NCBI RefSeq assembly: GCF_014642915.1
Contig: NZ_BMJE01000002.1
Span: forward strand, 248,001-312,000
Direction of reading: 5' to 3'
DNA length: 64,000 bases
Origin: Flavobacterium suaedae
Lineage (GTDB): Bacteria; Bacteroidota; Bacteroidia; Flavobacteriales; Flavobacteriaceae
A program made the position numbers and the translations under genes. Positions 16,713 to 25,878 of the stretch are shown in pieces. Below the pieces are notes generated by a model that saw only the letters and a list, made by a program, of their open reading frames with translations, was not told the origin of the DNA and made no database searches. Within the stretch, counting starts at the first letter, position 1; every line of letters starts with the position of its first letter.

Positions 16713-18239
16713 TTAATGTTTAAAATGTCTTGTTCCTGTAAATACCATTGCAACATTATTTTCGTTACAATAATCTATGCTTAATTCATCTTTTATTGAG
16801 CCTCCCGGTTGTATTACAGCAGTAATACCTGCATTTTTAGCAAGCTCTACACAATCAGGAAACGGAAAGAAGGCATCACTCGCCATAACAGCACCGCTTA
16901 AATCAAAATTAAATGATTGTGCTTTTTCTACAGCTTGGCGTAATGCATCAACACGAGATGTTTGCCCCGTGCCGGAAGCAAAAAGCTGTTTGTTTTTAGC
17001 AAAAACAATGGTGTTAGATTTTGTGTGCTTGCATATTTTAGAAGCAAATAGCAAGTCTTCTGTTTCCTGCTCGGTAGGAGCTGTAACCGTAACGGTTTTC
17101 AGGTGCTCTTTATTGTCTGTAATGTTGTCTTTATCCTGAACTAATAATCCGTTTAAACAAGTACGTACTTGTTTTTGCGGAAGTTCAACATCATTTTGTA
17201 TTAGTAGTATTCTGTTTTTCTTAGCCTGTAGTATAGTTTTAGCCTCTTCGTCAAACTCAGGAGCTATAACAACCTCGCAGAAAAGTTTGTTTATTTCTTC
17301 TGCTGTGCCCGCATCAATTTTAGTGTTTGATATTAAAACACCGCCAAATGCTGAGGTAGGGTCGCCTGCAAGTGCATCAAGGTACGCTTCTTTTACAGTA
17401 GCTCTGGTAGCAAGTCCACAGGCATTGTTATGTTTTAGTATTGCAAAAGTAGGGTCATCATTTTTAAATTCCTGCATTAAATTTACCGCTGCATCTACAT
17501 CCAGCAGGTTGTTGTATGATAATTCTTTGCCATGCAGTTTTGTAAACATTGCATCAAAATCGCCAAAGAAGAAACCTTTTTGGTGTGGGTTCTCTCCGTA
17601 ACGAAGCGTTTTACCATGAGAAATACTTTCTTTATAGTAAGTGTCTTCTGTATTGAAATAATTAAAAATAGCAGTATCGTAGTTTGAAGATACGTGGAAT
17701 GCTTTAGTGGCAAAATATTTACGCTCTTCCACTGTTGTAGCACAGTTGTTTTTTGTTATAGTTTCTAAAAACAGGCTGTAATCATCAACAGATGGTACAA
17801 TAACAGTATCTTTAAAATTTTTAGCAGCAGCACGAATTAACGAAATACCACCTATATCAATTTTTTCGATGATATCTGCCTCCGAAGCACCTGATGCTAC
17901 AGTTTTTTCAAACGGGTATAAGTCTACAATTACCAAATCAATTTGCGGAATATTATATTCCTCCATTTGCTGAACATCCTGTTCGTTATCCTGACGGTTT
18001 AATATACCGCCAAATACTTTCGGGTGAAGTGTTTTAACTCTTCCGCCAAGTATTGAAGGGTAAGATGTCACATCTTCTACAGCTACTACAGGTATACCTA
18101 AATCTTTAATAAAAGTTTCAGTTCCTCCCGTAGAGTAAATAGTTACATTATGCTCGTGTAGTTTGCGAACAATTGGTTCAAGCCCATCTTTGCTAAATAC
18201 TGATATAAGTGCAGATGAAATGGTTTTGTGTGTGCTCAT
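16713..18239 (-). CDS. purH: Bifunctional AICAR formyltransferase/IMP cyclohydrolase
   Basis: A 508-residue cytoplasmic enzyme for the last two steps of IMP synthesis. The N-terminal cyclohydrolase domain (MGS-like fold, residues 1 to about 195) shows SVFSKDGLEP, STGGTETFI and LGGRVKTLHPKVFGGIL. The C-terminal AICAR transformylase domain shows YGENPHQKG, NNLLDVDAA, ILKHNNACGLA and the late SDAFFPFPDCVE. It is the first gene upstream of mreB. The arrangement purH-mreBCD-mrdA-rodA recurs in Bacteroidota and may link nucleotide supply with growth, but that is inference. Confidence 0.98.
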   Translation of the reverse strand: MSTHKTISSALISVFSKDGLEPIVRKLHEHNVTIYSTGGTETFIKDLGIPVVAVEDVTSYPSILGGRVKTLHPKVFGGILNRQDNEQDVQQMEEYNIPQIDLVIVDLYPFEKTVASGASEADIIEKIDIGGISLIRAAAKNFKDTVIVPSVDDYSLFLETITKNNCATTVEERKYFATKAFHVSSNYDTAIFNYFNTEDTYYKESISHGKTLRYGENPHQKGFFFGDFDAMFTKLHGKELSYNNLLDVDAAVNLMQEFKNDDPTFAILKHNNACGLATRATVKEAYLDALAGDPTSAFGGVLISNTKIDAGTAEEINKLFCEVVIAPEFDEEAKTILQAKKNRILLIQNDVELPQKQVRTCLNGLLVQDKDNITDNKEHLKTVTVTAPTEQETEDLLFASKICKHTKSNTIVFAKNKQLFASGTGQTSRVDALRQAVEKAQSFNFDLSGAVMASDAFFPFPDCVELAKNAGITAVIQPGGSIKDELSIDYCNENNVAMVFTGTRHFKH

Positions 18240-18263
18240 TTTGTATAGTTGTGTTTAAAAGTG

Positions 18264-18294
18264 CAAAAGTAGTTAATGCGGGCTTAACATTCAA
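18264..18294 (-). promoter_or_regulatory. Bacteroidota-type promoter of the purH-mre operon
   Basis: On the minus strand a TACTTTTG -7 box (18271 down to 18264) lies 20 bases from an upstream TTG (18294-18292). Both match the Bacteroidota consensus. The start codon of purH is at 18239, so the predicted leader is about 18-20 bases. Confidence 0.7.
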
Positions 18295-18418
18295 AAATCA
18301 AAAGGTTATAATTTGCTGTTTTTTATTTAATTATTTTGTGTTTTTAGGTTTTTGAAAAAAAAATACAGAATTTTACAGAAGCCAAGAAAGTACTTGACAA
18401 AATAATAGAAAGAATAGT

Positions 18419-19672
18419 ATGTTTTTATACCTGAGATTACTTAAAGAAAGCCTTTCGTTTGCCCTTAATGCCTTAACCAATAATAAATTGAGGACGTTTC
18501 TTTCATTACTGGGGGTAACCATTGGTATCTTCTCTATTATTGCGGTACTGGCTGCGGTAGACTCTTTAGACAGGAAAATTAAGGAAGATCTTAGCGCTGT
18601 AGACAAAAATACTATGTACTTAAAACGTTTCTCATTTGGTCCTTCGGATATACCAAGATGGAAGCGTGAGCAGTTTCCTGATGTTACCTATGATGAATAC
18701 CAATACTTAAAAGGAGCCGTATCATCTGCCGAACATATGGCATATCAGATTTTTACTAAAAGTGAAACAGCAAAATATGAGGAGGAATCAGTTAGTAATG
18801 TAAACGTAGTCCCGGTATCCTATGAGTTTGAAGATATACAAAGCCTTAAAATTGCAGAAGGACGCTTTTATAATGAGTCGGAATCAAATTCAGGAAGTGC
18901 TGTTGCTGTAATTGGTTATGAAATAGCAAAGGCGCTTTTTGGAGAACAACAAAGCCCTGTAGGTAAGAAAATACGAATGTATGGGCAGCGTTTTACAGTT
19001 ATAGGCGTTTTAGAAAAGCAGGGTGAAGGTATGTTTGGGCAAAGTAATGATACAGGTATTATTATACCTGTTAACTTTATACGCCACAGGTATGGTGACC
19101 ATAACAATTTTATGACGCCTATAATAATTATTAAACCACAAAAGGGAGCTGACGCCGATGCTGTAAAAGCTGATATTACTCAAAAATTGCGTTCCTACAG
19201 AGGGATAAAAGCAGGAGACATTAATAACTTTATAATTGATATTCTTGCCGGTTTTACTGATATGATTGATGATATTATAGGACAGATGAATATTATAGGG
19301 TGGATTATCAGTGGCTTCTCACTTTTAGTAGGCGGTTTTGGTATTGCCAATATCATGTTTGTATCGGTTAAAGAGCGTACCAACCTGATAGGGATACAGA
19401 AAGCGCTTGGTGCTAAAAACCGTTTTATATTGTTTCAGTTCCTTTTTGAGGCGGTTATACTTTCTGTAATAGGGGGTATAGTAGGAATGCTCTTAGTATG
19501 GGGTATAGCTAAAATACTAACAGAAGTTGTAGAGTTTGAGTTTATACTCGGCTTCTGGAATATTGTTATTGGTACCGGTCTTGCAGCGGGTATAGGTTTA
19601 CTATCAGGTATTCTTCCTGCTATATCGGCATCTAAATTAGATCCTGTGGAGGCAATAAGAACGGGAATGTAG
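18419..19672 (+). CDS. MacB/FtsX-like ABC transporter permease
   Basis: A 417-residue inner-membrane protein of the MacB permease class. A first helix (about residues 22-48, LSLLGVTIGIFSIIAVLAAV region) is followed by a periplasmic MacB_PCD domain (residues 50 to about 270) and a C-terminal FtsX domain with three helices, including the GIQKALGAKNRFILFQFLFEA segment and the closing PAISASKLDPVEAIRTGM. Such permeases work with a separate MacA-type adaptor and an ATPase in export or in lipoprotein and envelope mechanics. No ATPase or adaptor gene is adjacent. It is followed by a strong shared terminator. Confidence 0.9.
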   Translation: MFLYLRLLKESLSFALNALTNNKLRTFLSLLGVTIGIFSIIAVLAAVDSLDRKIKEDLSAVDKNTMYLKRFSFGPSDIPRWKREQFPDVTYDEYQYLKGAVSSAEHMAYQIFTKSETAKYEEESVSNVNVVPVSYEFEDIQSLKIAEGRFYNESESNSGSAVAVIGYEIAKALFGEQQSPVGKKIRMYGQRFTVIGVLEKQGEGMFGQSNDTGIIIPVNFIRHRYGDHNNFMTPIIIIKPQKGADADAVKADITQKLRSYRGIKAGDINNFIIDILAGFTDMIDDIIGQMNIIGWIISGFSLLVGGFGIANIMFVSVKERTNLIGIQKALGAKNRFILFQFLFEAVILSVIGGIVGMLLVWGIAKILTEVVEFEFILGFWNIVIGTGLAAGIGLLSGILPAISASKLDPVEAIRTGM

Positions 19673-19712
19673 GTTTCAATACTTATGTATACTGAATTTA
19701 TTTTTAAAATAT

Positions 19713-19750
19713 AAAACAAAAAACCAGCTTTAAAGCTGGTTTTTTGTTTT
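19713..19750. terminator. Bidirectional terminator between the MacB-like gene and accD
   Basis: A 38-base perfect palindrome (two 19-base arms, centre CAGCTTTAAAGCTG) with A/T tracts on both sides, placed between the convergent permease and accD stops. The accD stop lies inside its right edge. Confidence 0.9.
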
Positions 19751-20603
19751 ATCGTACTTCTTGATTTTGTATCAAATCAATATATAAGTTTATTTTGTCT
19801 TTAAGCTCCTTACGAGGACTAATAAAATCAAGGAAACCATGTTCCATTACAAATTCCGATGTTTGGAAACCTTCAGGTAAATCTTTACCTGTAGTATCTT
19901 TCACTACACGAGGTCCTGCAAAACCAATAAGCGCTCCAGGCTCAGAAATATTTATATCGCCCAACATAGCATATGATGCCGTTGTACCACCCGTAGTAGG
20001 ATCAGTACAAAGTGAGATATAAGGTAGTTTAGCGTCAGCAAGTTGTGTAAGCTTTGCAGATGTTTTTGCTAACTGCATTAACGACATTGCAGCTTCCATC
20101 ATCCTTGCACCACCTGATTTTGAAATCATTACAAAAGGTAGTTTGTGTTTAATAGCGTAGTCAATAGCACGAGTTATTTTTTCCCCTACTACCGAACCCA
20201 TAGAACCACCAATAAAAGCAAAGTCCATACAAGATACTACTATTTCTTTACCTTTTGACTTCCCTACAGCCGACCTTACCGCATCTTTAAGTTTCGTCTT
20301 TTCGGTAGCGTCTTTTAAACGGTCGCTGTATTTTTTAGTATCTACAAACTTCAAAGGGTCTTTTGAAGTTAAGTTTGCATCAAGTTCTTTAAACTCGTTG
20401 TTATCAAAAAGGATAGAGAAATACTCTTTACTTCCTATTCTAACATGATAACCGTCTTCAGGGCTTACATAAAAGTTTTTTGCCAGCTCCTCAGCATCTA
20501 CAATTTTACCTGTAGGCGACTTGTACCATAAACCTTTAGGTACATCTTTTTTGTTTTCGGTTGGCGTCTGTATTCCTTTCTCCGTTCTCTTAAACCAAGC
20601 CAT
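19749..20603 (-). CDS. accD: Acetyl-CoA carboxylase carboxyltransferase beta subunit, zinc ribbon lost
   Basis: A 284-residue carboxyltransferase subunit. With AccA it moves the carboxyl group from biotin to acetyl-CoA, the committed step of fatty-acid synthesis. The crotonase-fold core is intact: [41 protein letters not shown] and GFAGPRVV. The usual N-terminal four-Cys zinc ribbon is not: the aligned positions read Ser29, Gly32, Ser47 and Asp50 in KSPTGK and VSPEDGYH. The rest of the ribbon sequence is kept. I believe other flavobacterial AccD proteins share this loss, so it is probably a lineage trait and not damage. accA is not in the window. Confidence 0.96.
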   Translation of the reverse strand: MAWFKRTEKGIQTPTENKKDVPKGLWYKSPTGKIVDAEELAKNFYVSPEDGYHVRIGSKEYFSILFDNNEFKELDANLTSKDPLKFVDTKKYSDRLKDATEKTKLKDAVRSAVGKSKGKEIVVSCMDFAFIGGSMGSVVGEKITRAIDYAIKHKLPFVMISKSGGARMMEAAMSLMQLAKTSAKLTQLADAKLPYISLCTDPTTGGTTASYAMLGDINISEPGALIGFAGPRVVKDTTGKDLPEGFQTSEFVMEHGFLDFISPRKELKDKINLYIDLIQNQEVR

Positions 20604-20675
20604 AGCTAATAAATTTAATTAATAACAAAGGGCTTAAAGCAATGCTCTAAGCCCGGTTGTTTCTTTATAATTTTC

Positions 20676-21743
20676 TTATAGTGTGTTTACGTTGTTAAGA
20701 TCTTCAAATGCTTTTTCAAGTCTTTTGATGAAAGTAAGTTCTCCTTCACGAACCCATTTTCTTGGGTCGTAATATTTCTTGTTTGGTAATTCTTCTCCTT
20801 CAGGGTTACCAATTTGTGTTTTTAGGTAATCAATTTTATCTGTTACATAATCACGAACCCCTTCAGTGTATGCAAACTGTAAATCAGTATCAATGTTCAT
20901 TTTTATAACACCGTAGCCAATAGCCTCTCTTATTTCTTCCAGTGTAGAACCTGAACCTCCGTGGAAAACAAAGTCTACAGGGTTAACTCCTGTATTGAAT
21001 TTTTCCTGTACATACTCCTGAGAGTTTTTAAGGATTTTCGGAGTAAGTTTTACGTTACCCGGTTTGTACACACCGTGAACATTACCAAATGCCGCAGCAA
21101 TAGTAAACTTATCAGAAACTTTGCTTAGCTCTTCATAAGCATAAGCTACTTCTTCCGGTTGTGTGTATAATTTAGAGCTGTCAACATCAGTATTATCAAC
21201 CCCGTCTTCTTCTCCACCTGTTATACCAAGTTCTATTTCAAGGGTCATCCCCATTTTACTCATTCTTTCAAGATATTTTTTACATATCTCAATGTTCTCT
21301 TCAATAGGTTCCTCCGAAAGATCTATCATGTGAGAACTATATAATGGCTTACCGTGCTGCTTGTAATGCTCCTCACTTGCATCCAGTAAACCGTCTATCC
21401 AAGGTAAAAGTTTTTTAGCACAGTGGTCTGTATGTAAAATTACTGTAGCACCGTATGCTTCAGCAAGTGTGTGTACGTGTTTTGCACCTGATATTCCTCC
21501 TAATATTGCAGCTTTTTCTCCTTCGTTAGAAAGACCTTTACCGGCATTGAAAGAAGCACCGCCATTAGAGAACTGTATAATTACAGGTGAGTTTAATTTA
21601 GCAGCAGTTTCTAGTACACCGTTTACAGTGCTTGAACTTGTTACGTTTACAGCCGGAAGGGCATAACCGTTTTCTTTAGCGTGTTTAAATATCTCCTGTA
21701 CCTGATCTCCGGTGGCTACACCGGGTTTAATATTATGAGCCAT
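20676..21743 (-). CDS. fbaA: Class II fructose-bisphosphate aldolase
   Basis: A 355-residue zinc-dependent aldolase of glycolysis and gluconeogenesis, interconverting fructose 1,6-bisphosphate with glyceraldehyde 3-phosphate and dihydroxyacetone phosphate. Visible motifs are HTDHCAKK near residue 105 (zinc and catalytic residues), the acidic ELGITGGEEDGVDN segment near residue 175, AFGNVHGVYKPG near residue 220 and the phosphate-binding FHGGSGS near residue 265. Length fits the class IIA enzymes of E. coli type. It lies 72 bases upstream of accD. A TATTTTTG box at 21779-21772 on the minus strand could be its promoter. Confidence 0.97.
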   Translation of the reverse strand: MAHNIKPGVATGDQVQEIFKHAKENGYALPAVNVTSSSTVNGVLETAAKLNSPVIIQFSNGGASFNAGKGLSNEGEKAAILGGISGAKHVHTLAEAYGATVILHTDHCAKKLLPWIDGLLDASEEHYKQHGKPLYSSHMIDLSEEPIEENIEICKKYLERMSKMGMTLEIELGITGGEEDGVDNTDVDSSKLYTQPEEVAYAYEELSKVSDKFTIAAAFGNVHGVYKPGNVKLTPKILKNSQEYVQEKFNTGVNPVDFVFHGGSGSTLEEIREAIGYGVIKMNIDTDLQFAYTEGVRDYVTDKIDYLKTQIGNPEGEELPNKKYYDPRKWVREGELTFIKRLEKAFEDLNNVNTL

Positions 21744-21791
21744 TATTTTTTTGATTTTAGAGTTCGATTTACAAAAATAGTATTTTTAAAT

Positions 21792-24362
21792 TTAGAATGG
21801 ATAATTAATTCCCACATTATAAACCGCTTTAGAAAAGTTGTATTCTTTAAACCATCTCTCGTTTACAGGTCTGCCGGGGTTGTAGGTTTTAAAACCAAGA
21901 TCCAGCCTTACTACAAAAAAGTTAAAATCGTACCTGAAACCAAAGCCTGTACCCAGTGCTAAATCTCTCAAAGAACTAAAACCATTAAATGTATAAGCAG
22001 GGTCATCCTGACTGTCGAAGATATTCCAGATGTTACCAACATCGCCAAATATAGCACCGTTTAACTGACCGAATAAATTAAAGCGAAGTTCTGTACTATA
22101 CGTCATTTTAAAGTTAGCTTCGTTAAAATCATTAAGGCCACCACTACGTCCGGGACCCAGGCTGTACGACTGCCATGCCCTGTTATCGTTACTTCCTCCC
22201 GCAAAGTAACTGCGTGTAAAAGGTATAGAATTAGAGTTTCCATAGGGTACAGCTAACCCTAAGAAGGCACGCATTGCCAGTACTTTTCCTCTTCTTAAAT
22301 CGAAGTGTTTAATAAAGTCCAGCTCACCTTTTACATATTGTGCATATTCTACATCAAGTATTGTTTTATTACCACTGTCACTACGCTGCCCTTTGTCTGT
22401 AAGCGATGATATTAGCGAAAGCGTATTACCTGCTGTTTCCAGCTTTGTTTTAAATATAAAAAAGGAATTATCAGTAAGGTTATCTCGGGTGCTGGTGGTA
22501 TAAGTAAAGTTGGTAGATGATATAAGGTTATTTTCTATAAGTCTTTCTCTACGCTCATTAATACTTCGTATATTTTGTTTGTCTACAGATGAAACTACAA
22601 TGTTATTATTATCAACATCTTCAATAAAACCATTAGTACCCTCTTCAATAGCCAGTTGTTTACTGCCTGCCGGAGCATCACTGTCTAAAAAATAATTAGG
22701 ATCTATTTGGTCGGCGTAGTCATTGGCAATATCGTTAAGCCTGTCGTATGAGGAGCGGTATACATTAAAGTAGTTTGTAGGGTTTACGTTTCGTATATAT
22801 TGTATATTAAACAAGTCAAGCTTTGCAGTAACATTTCTTTTAGGGGTCCAGTTATAACTTAGTATTCCTGTAAAGTTTTCTTTATCAAGCCCTATGTTTT
22901 TTTGTCGGCTTATACCAAAACTCAATAAGGTAGAAGGTATCATTTCCTTTGGTATAATCCGTTCTGTTTTTAGCGGGAAAAATATGCGCGGAAAGTTCAG
23001 TTTTGCATCAGCACCATATTCAAGAATATTAAAGAAACTTCTGTCCTTAATAGCAGGGTCGCTTGAAGAACCTATGTTTCCTCTTATGGAGAGGTCAAGT
23101 ATTTCTGCACCCCTGAAAAGGTTACGTATGGATACCCCCATACTTCCCTGTATACCCATGTCCTGAATATTAGAGTGGGTAAGGTCTACCGAAGCTAAAT
23201 ATTTAAACTTATCCCTTGGGGCTAAATAGATATTTGTGATTAATGATGTGCCTGATGCATCAGTACTGTCTACCACAAAATTTATATTAGGGTAGTTAAA
23301 TACCCTTAAGTTATTTACATATCTGTATGTAAGCACCCGCCTGAATTCAGCAAAAGTAGAGCCTGGTGTTATAAAAACAGGGTCAGTAAGAGCTTTTGGC
23401 CTGTAGTTTAATTTACCGCTACTAAAAATATTAAAGCCTTTATAAGTAGTGCTGTCTATAGCCTGGCTTTCATCACCGAGGTTTTTAGTATAAATATTTA
23501 CCTGACTTATTTTATATAATTTGAAAGGTTGCGTGTAGGTAGAGTCTTCGGTTCTTATGGTTTCATTATCAATAATAAGGTCAACATTTGCTTTGTGCCC
23601 TGTATTTACTGTATCAATTACATAAGAAATATAGTTCTGCTGAAATTTATAAGCACCTCGGTTACGAAAGTAACTTGTAATACGTTCACGTTCTTCAATA
23701 AAGTCAGATTCAAGATATTGCTTTCCTTTTTTTATTAAAGATTCTTTTTTTGTTTGTTGGTAAAGGCTGTCCAGTACAGGAGTTTCTATATAAGTATCTA
23801 AAGAGTCTACTATATACGGTTTGCCTGTAGTTACAGTGTAATTAACTTCTGCTTTTTTACCGCTTATAGTATCAATACTAAAGCCTACCTTAGTGCGGAA
23901 ATATCCTCTTTTATAATAATACGACAGGAGGCGGTTAGCTGATTTTTTTACCCTGTTATGATCTACCAGTACAGGTGCTTCACCAACTTTTTTAAGAAAA
24001 GAACTTACTCCTGCTACAGCAAAAGATTGTCCTAACCTTTGTACCTGCTTTTCCGAAAGTAGTTTTCTTAAGCGTTCATGCCGGTTTGGTTTTCTTTCCA
24101 GCCACGCCTGATACGAAGAATCTGCATCAGGTTTTGCAATATTATATAAGTGCAGCCTTAAGTGATACCCTAATATACTTGTATTGGGTTGCTGATAAAG
24201 CTGATCGGTAAGTTCCTCGTTTTTTTTAGGTTCGCCATTAACAACTATTTTGTTCTCTTCAAGCAAGTGTTCTCCATCAGGAACCCTCTTTACAAGCGAA
24301 CAAGAATATAAAAACAAACCCGATAAGAGAATTAGTGCTATTTTTGTTATTTTATTTCTCAA
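21792..24362 (-). CDS. tamL: TamL-like lipidated BamA-superfamily outer-membrane protein
   Basis: An 856-residue Omp85-superfamily protein: a lipoprotein signal peptide (lipobox LYSC, Cys21), POTRA-like repeats to about residue 430, and a C-terminal beta barrel closing with Phe (NVGINYPF). Lipidated TamA homologues, TamL, are a Bacteroidota trait and work with TamB in envelope assembly. The frame is open to a TTG at 24419, but I choose the TTG at 24362. It begins a perfect signal peptide (MRNKITKIALILLSGLFLYS), and a promoter -7 box lies between the two, so 24419 would be outside the transcript. It diverges from the methyltransferase gene across 39 bases. Confidence 0.88.
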   Translation of the reverse strand: MRNKITKIALILLSGLFLYSCSLVKRVPDGEHLLEENKIVVNGEPKKNEELTDQLYQQPNTSILGYHLRLHLYNIAKPDADSSYQAWLERKPNRHERLRKLLSEKQVQRLGQSFAVAGVSSFLKKVGEAPVLVDHNRVKKSANRLLSYYYKRGYFRTKVGFSIDTISGKKAEVNYTVTTGKPYIVDSLDTYIETPVLDSLYQQTKKESLIKKGKQYLESDFIEERERITSYFRNRGAYKFQQNYISYVIDTVNTGHKANVDLIIDNETIRTEDSTYTQPFKLYKISQVNIYTKNLGDESQAIDSTTYKGFNIFSSGKLNYRPKALTDPVFITPGSTFAEFRRVLTYRYVNNLRVFNYPNINFVVDSTDASGTSLITNIYLAPRDKFKYLASVDLTHSNIQDMGIQGSMGVSIRNLFRGAEILDLSIRGNIGSSSDPAIKDRSFFNILEYGADAKLNFPRIFFPLKTERIIPKEMIPSTLLSFGISRQKNIGLDKENFTGILSYNWTPKRNVTAKLDLFNIQYIRNVNPTNYFNVYRSSYDRLNDIANDYADQIDPNYFLDSDAPAGSKQLAIEEGTNGFIEDVDNNNIVVSSVDKQNIRSINERRERLIENNLISSTNFTYTTSTRDNLTDNSFFIFKTKLETAGNTLSLISSLTDKGQRSDSGNKTILDVEYAQYVKGELDFIKHFDLRRGKVLAMRAFLGLAVPYGNSNSIPFTRSYFAGGSNDNRAWQSYSLGPGRSGGLNDFNEANFKMTYSTELRFNLFGQLNGAIFGDVGNIWNIFDSQDDPAYTFNGFSSLRDLALGTGFGFRYDFNFFVVRLDLGFKTYNPGRPVNERWFKEYNFSKAVYNVGINYPF

Positions 24363-24385
24363 CGTCGTAGTACCAAATAGTAATT

Positions 24386-24419
24386 CAAAAATACATTTTT
24401 TATGGTTAGTAAAAACCAA
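24386..24419 (-). promoter_or_regulatory. Promoter of tamL
   Basis: On the minus strand, TATTTTTG (24393 down to 24386) is preceded, 23 bases upstream, by TTG (24419-24417). The predicted transcript start is near 24380, about 18 bases before the TTG start codon at 24362. The -33 TTG lies inside the divergent methyltransferase gene. Confidence 0.55.
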
Positions 24420-25139
24420 ATTAAGTTAATAACGGGTTTGCAGCAAAAAAAATACCGAAAACAGCATAAATTGTTTTTTGCCGAAGGCATAAAGGTAGTG
24501 CAGGAGCTGCTTAATTCCTATTTTGAATTACACGAACTTTATACTACCGAAAGTACTAAGGATAGTTTTAATACAGTGAGTGATGCTAAAAAGCAACTTA
24601 TTACTGAAGCTGAGTTAAAAAAAATAAGCGCCTTAACCACTCCCAACAGTTGTTTGGCACTATTTAAAATTCCTGAAAATCAACCTGTAAGTCAATCAGG
24701 TCTAATTGTAGCTCTTGATGCTGTGCGCGACCCTGGTAATTTGGGTACGATAATACGACTGTGCGATTGGTTTGGTATTGAGCATTTAGTATGCTCTGAA
24801 AATTGTGTTGATGTATACAACCCTAAAGTAGTGCAGGCTACTATGGGGAGTATAACAAGGGTAAATGTTGTTTATACTAACTTGGAAGAATATTTAACAG
24901 AAACAGGGTTACCCGTTTTTGGTACTTTTATGGATGGTGAAAATATTTACACGCAGCAATTGCCTAAAGATGGAGTAATAGTAATGGGTAATGAAGCAAA
25001 CGGAATATCAGCAGCTATTGAAAGATACGTAACGCACAGAATAGCAATACCAAGATTTGGTAAACTGCAGGAAACAGAAAGCCTTAATGTGGCAACTGCT
25101 ACCGCAATAACATTAAGTGAGTTTAAGCGAAACTTTTAA
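24402..25139 (+). CDS. TrmH/SpoU-family RNA 2'-O-methyltransferase
   Basis: A 245-residue SPOUT-class methyltransferase that transfers a methyl group from S-adenosylmethionine to a ribose 2'-OH in rRNA or tRNA. The N-terminal substrate-binding domain (residues 1 to about 95) begins with KNQIKLITGLQQKKYRKQH. The knotted catalytic domain shows motif 1 DPGNLGTIIRLCDWFGI, motif 2 VMGNEANGIS and motif 3 IAIPRFGKLQETESLNVATA. The target nucleotide cannot be told; RlmB-like 23S rRNA modification is plausible. It diverges from tamL and converges with porT, 30 bases away. Confidence 0.93.
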   Translation: MVSKNQIKLITGLQQKKYRKQHKLFFAEGIKVVQELLNSYFELHELYTTESTKDSFNTVSDAKKQLITEAELKKISALTTPNSCLALFKIPENQPVSQSGLIVALDAVRDPGNLGTIIRLCDWFGIEHLVCSENCVDVYNPKVVQATMGSITRVNVVYTNLEEYLTETGLPVFGTFMDGENIYTQQLPKDGVIVMGNEANGISAAIERYVTHRIAIPRFGKLQETESLNVATATAITLSEFKRNF

Positions 25140-25169
25140 CGAATAGTGGTATTGGTATTTGAGATAATT

Positions 25170-25877
25170 TTAGTGGAATGTAAAGTTTACCAAAATAGCT
25201 CTTGTTTTCATTGAAGCTACATTTCCTGTAAAAGGACTGTTAGGGTCGTTATCTCGAACCAATTCATCTTTTAAACCAAATACACCACGTATTGAAGGTG
25301 AGAATTTAAAATATTCAAAGTATAAATCTACACCGAAACCAATTTCCCAGTTATTCGTCATTTTCTTCATTCGGAAAATTCTCGAAAGGTTGTCATCCTG
25401 TGCATCTTCATTACTGGAAAGGTTTAATGTTCGGGAAAAGCCACCTACTAAATAAGGGCGTACATTTCCTGTTCTTTTTGCTGAAAATTTAAGCAATAAC
25501 GGGAAATGTAAGTATGTAGATTTTACCTCTCTTAAACGGTCAAATTCATCAGCAACCTCAGGAAAGCTAAGGTTACGTTGTGTATAATACAGTCCCGGTT
25601 CAAACCTTAAGTCTAAGTGTTCAAAAAGGCGTAAGTTACCCACCAGCCCTACATTAAAACCTGTAGTTTGCTTAACCTCTATATCTACTCCCGGGTCATT
25701 TATATAATCAAATTTAAAACCATAACTGTTAAACCCTAAAAAATAACCCCAGTGAACCCTTTGTTTATCAAAGTTTTCTAAGTTGATAATAGGGTCTTTT
25801 GAAAATACATTAGTGCCAAACTGTGCATTGCAGCATAGTCCTGTAAACAGCGCTATATATAGAAAAAGCTTTTTCAT
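25170..25877 (-). CDS. porT: PorT/SprT-type outer-membrane protein of the type IX secretion system
   Basis: A 235-residue beta-barrel protein. The start is taken at MKKLFLYIALFTG, because the 12 in-frame residues before it come from inside menG and the signal peptide (ending CCNAQF) begins here. The rest is typical of the PorT family: repeated amphipathic strands such as HWGYFLGFNSYGFKFDYI and LRFEPGLYYTQRN, and a closing RAILVNFTFH. PorT (SprT in Flavobacterium johnsoniae) is needed for type IX secretion and gliding. Its place one base after menG matches other Flavobacteriaceae. A generic PorT-family barrel is the alternative. Confidence 0.8.
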   Translation of the reverse strand: MKKLFLYIALFTGLCCNAQFGTNVFSKDPIINLENFDKQRVHWGYFLGFNSYGFKFDYINDPGVDIEVKQTTGFNVGLVGNLRLFEHLDLRFEPGLYYTQRNLSFPEVADEFDRLREVKSTYLHFPLLLKFSAKRTGNVRPYLVGGFSRTLNLSSNEDAQDDNLSRIFRMKKMTNNWEIGFGVDLYFEYFKFSPSIRGVFGLKDELVRDNDPNSPFTGNVASMKTRAILVNFTFH

Positions 25878-25878
25878 A

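Noticed and set aside
24363..24419. 19 extra N-terminal codons of tamL
   Set aside because: They lie upstream of the predicted transcript start and spoil the lipoprotein signal peptide.
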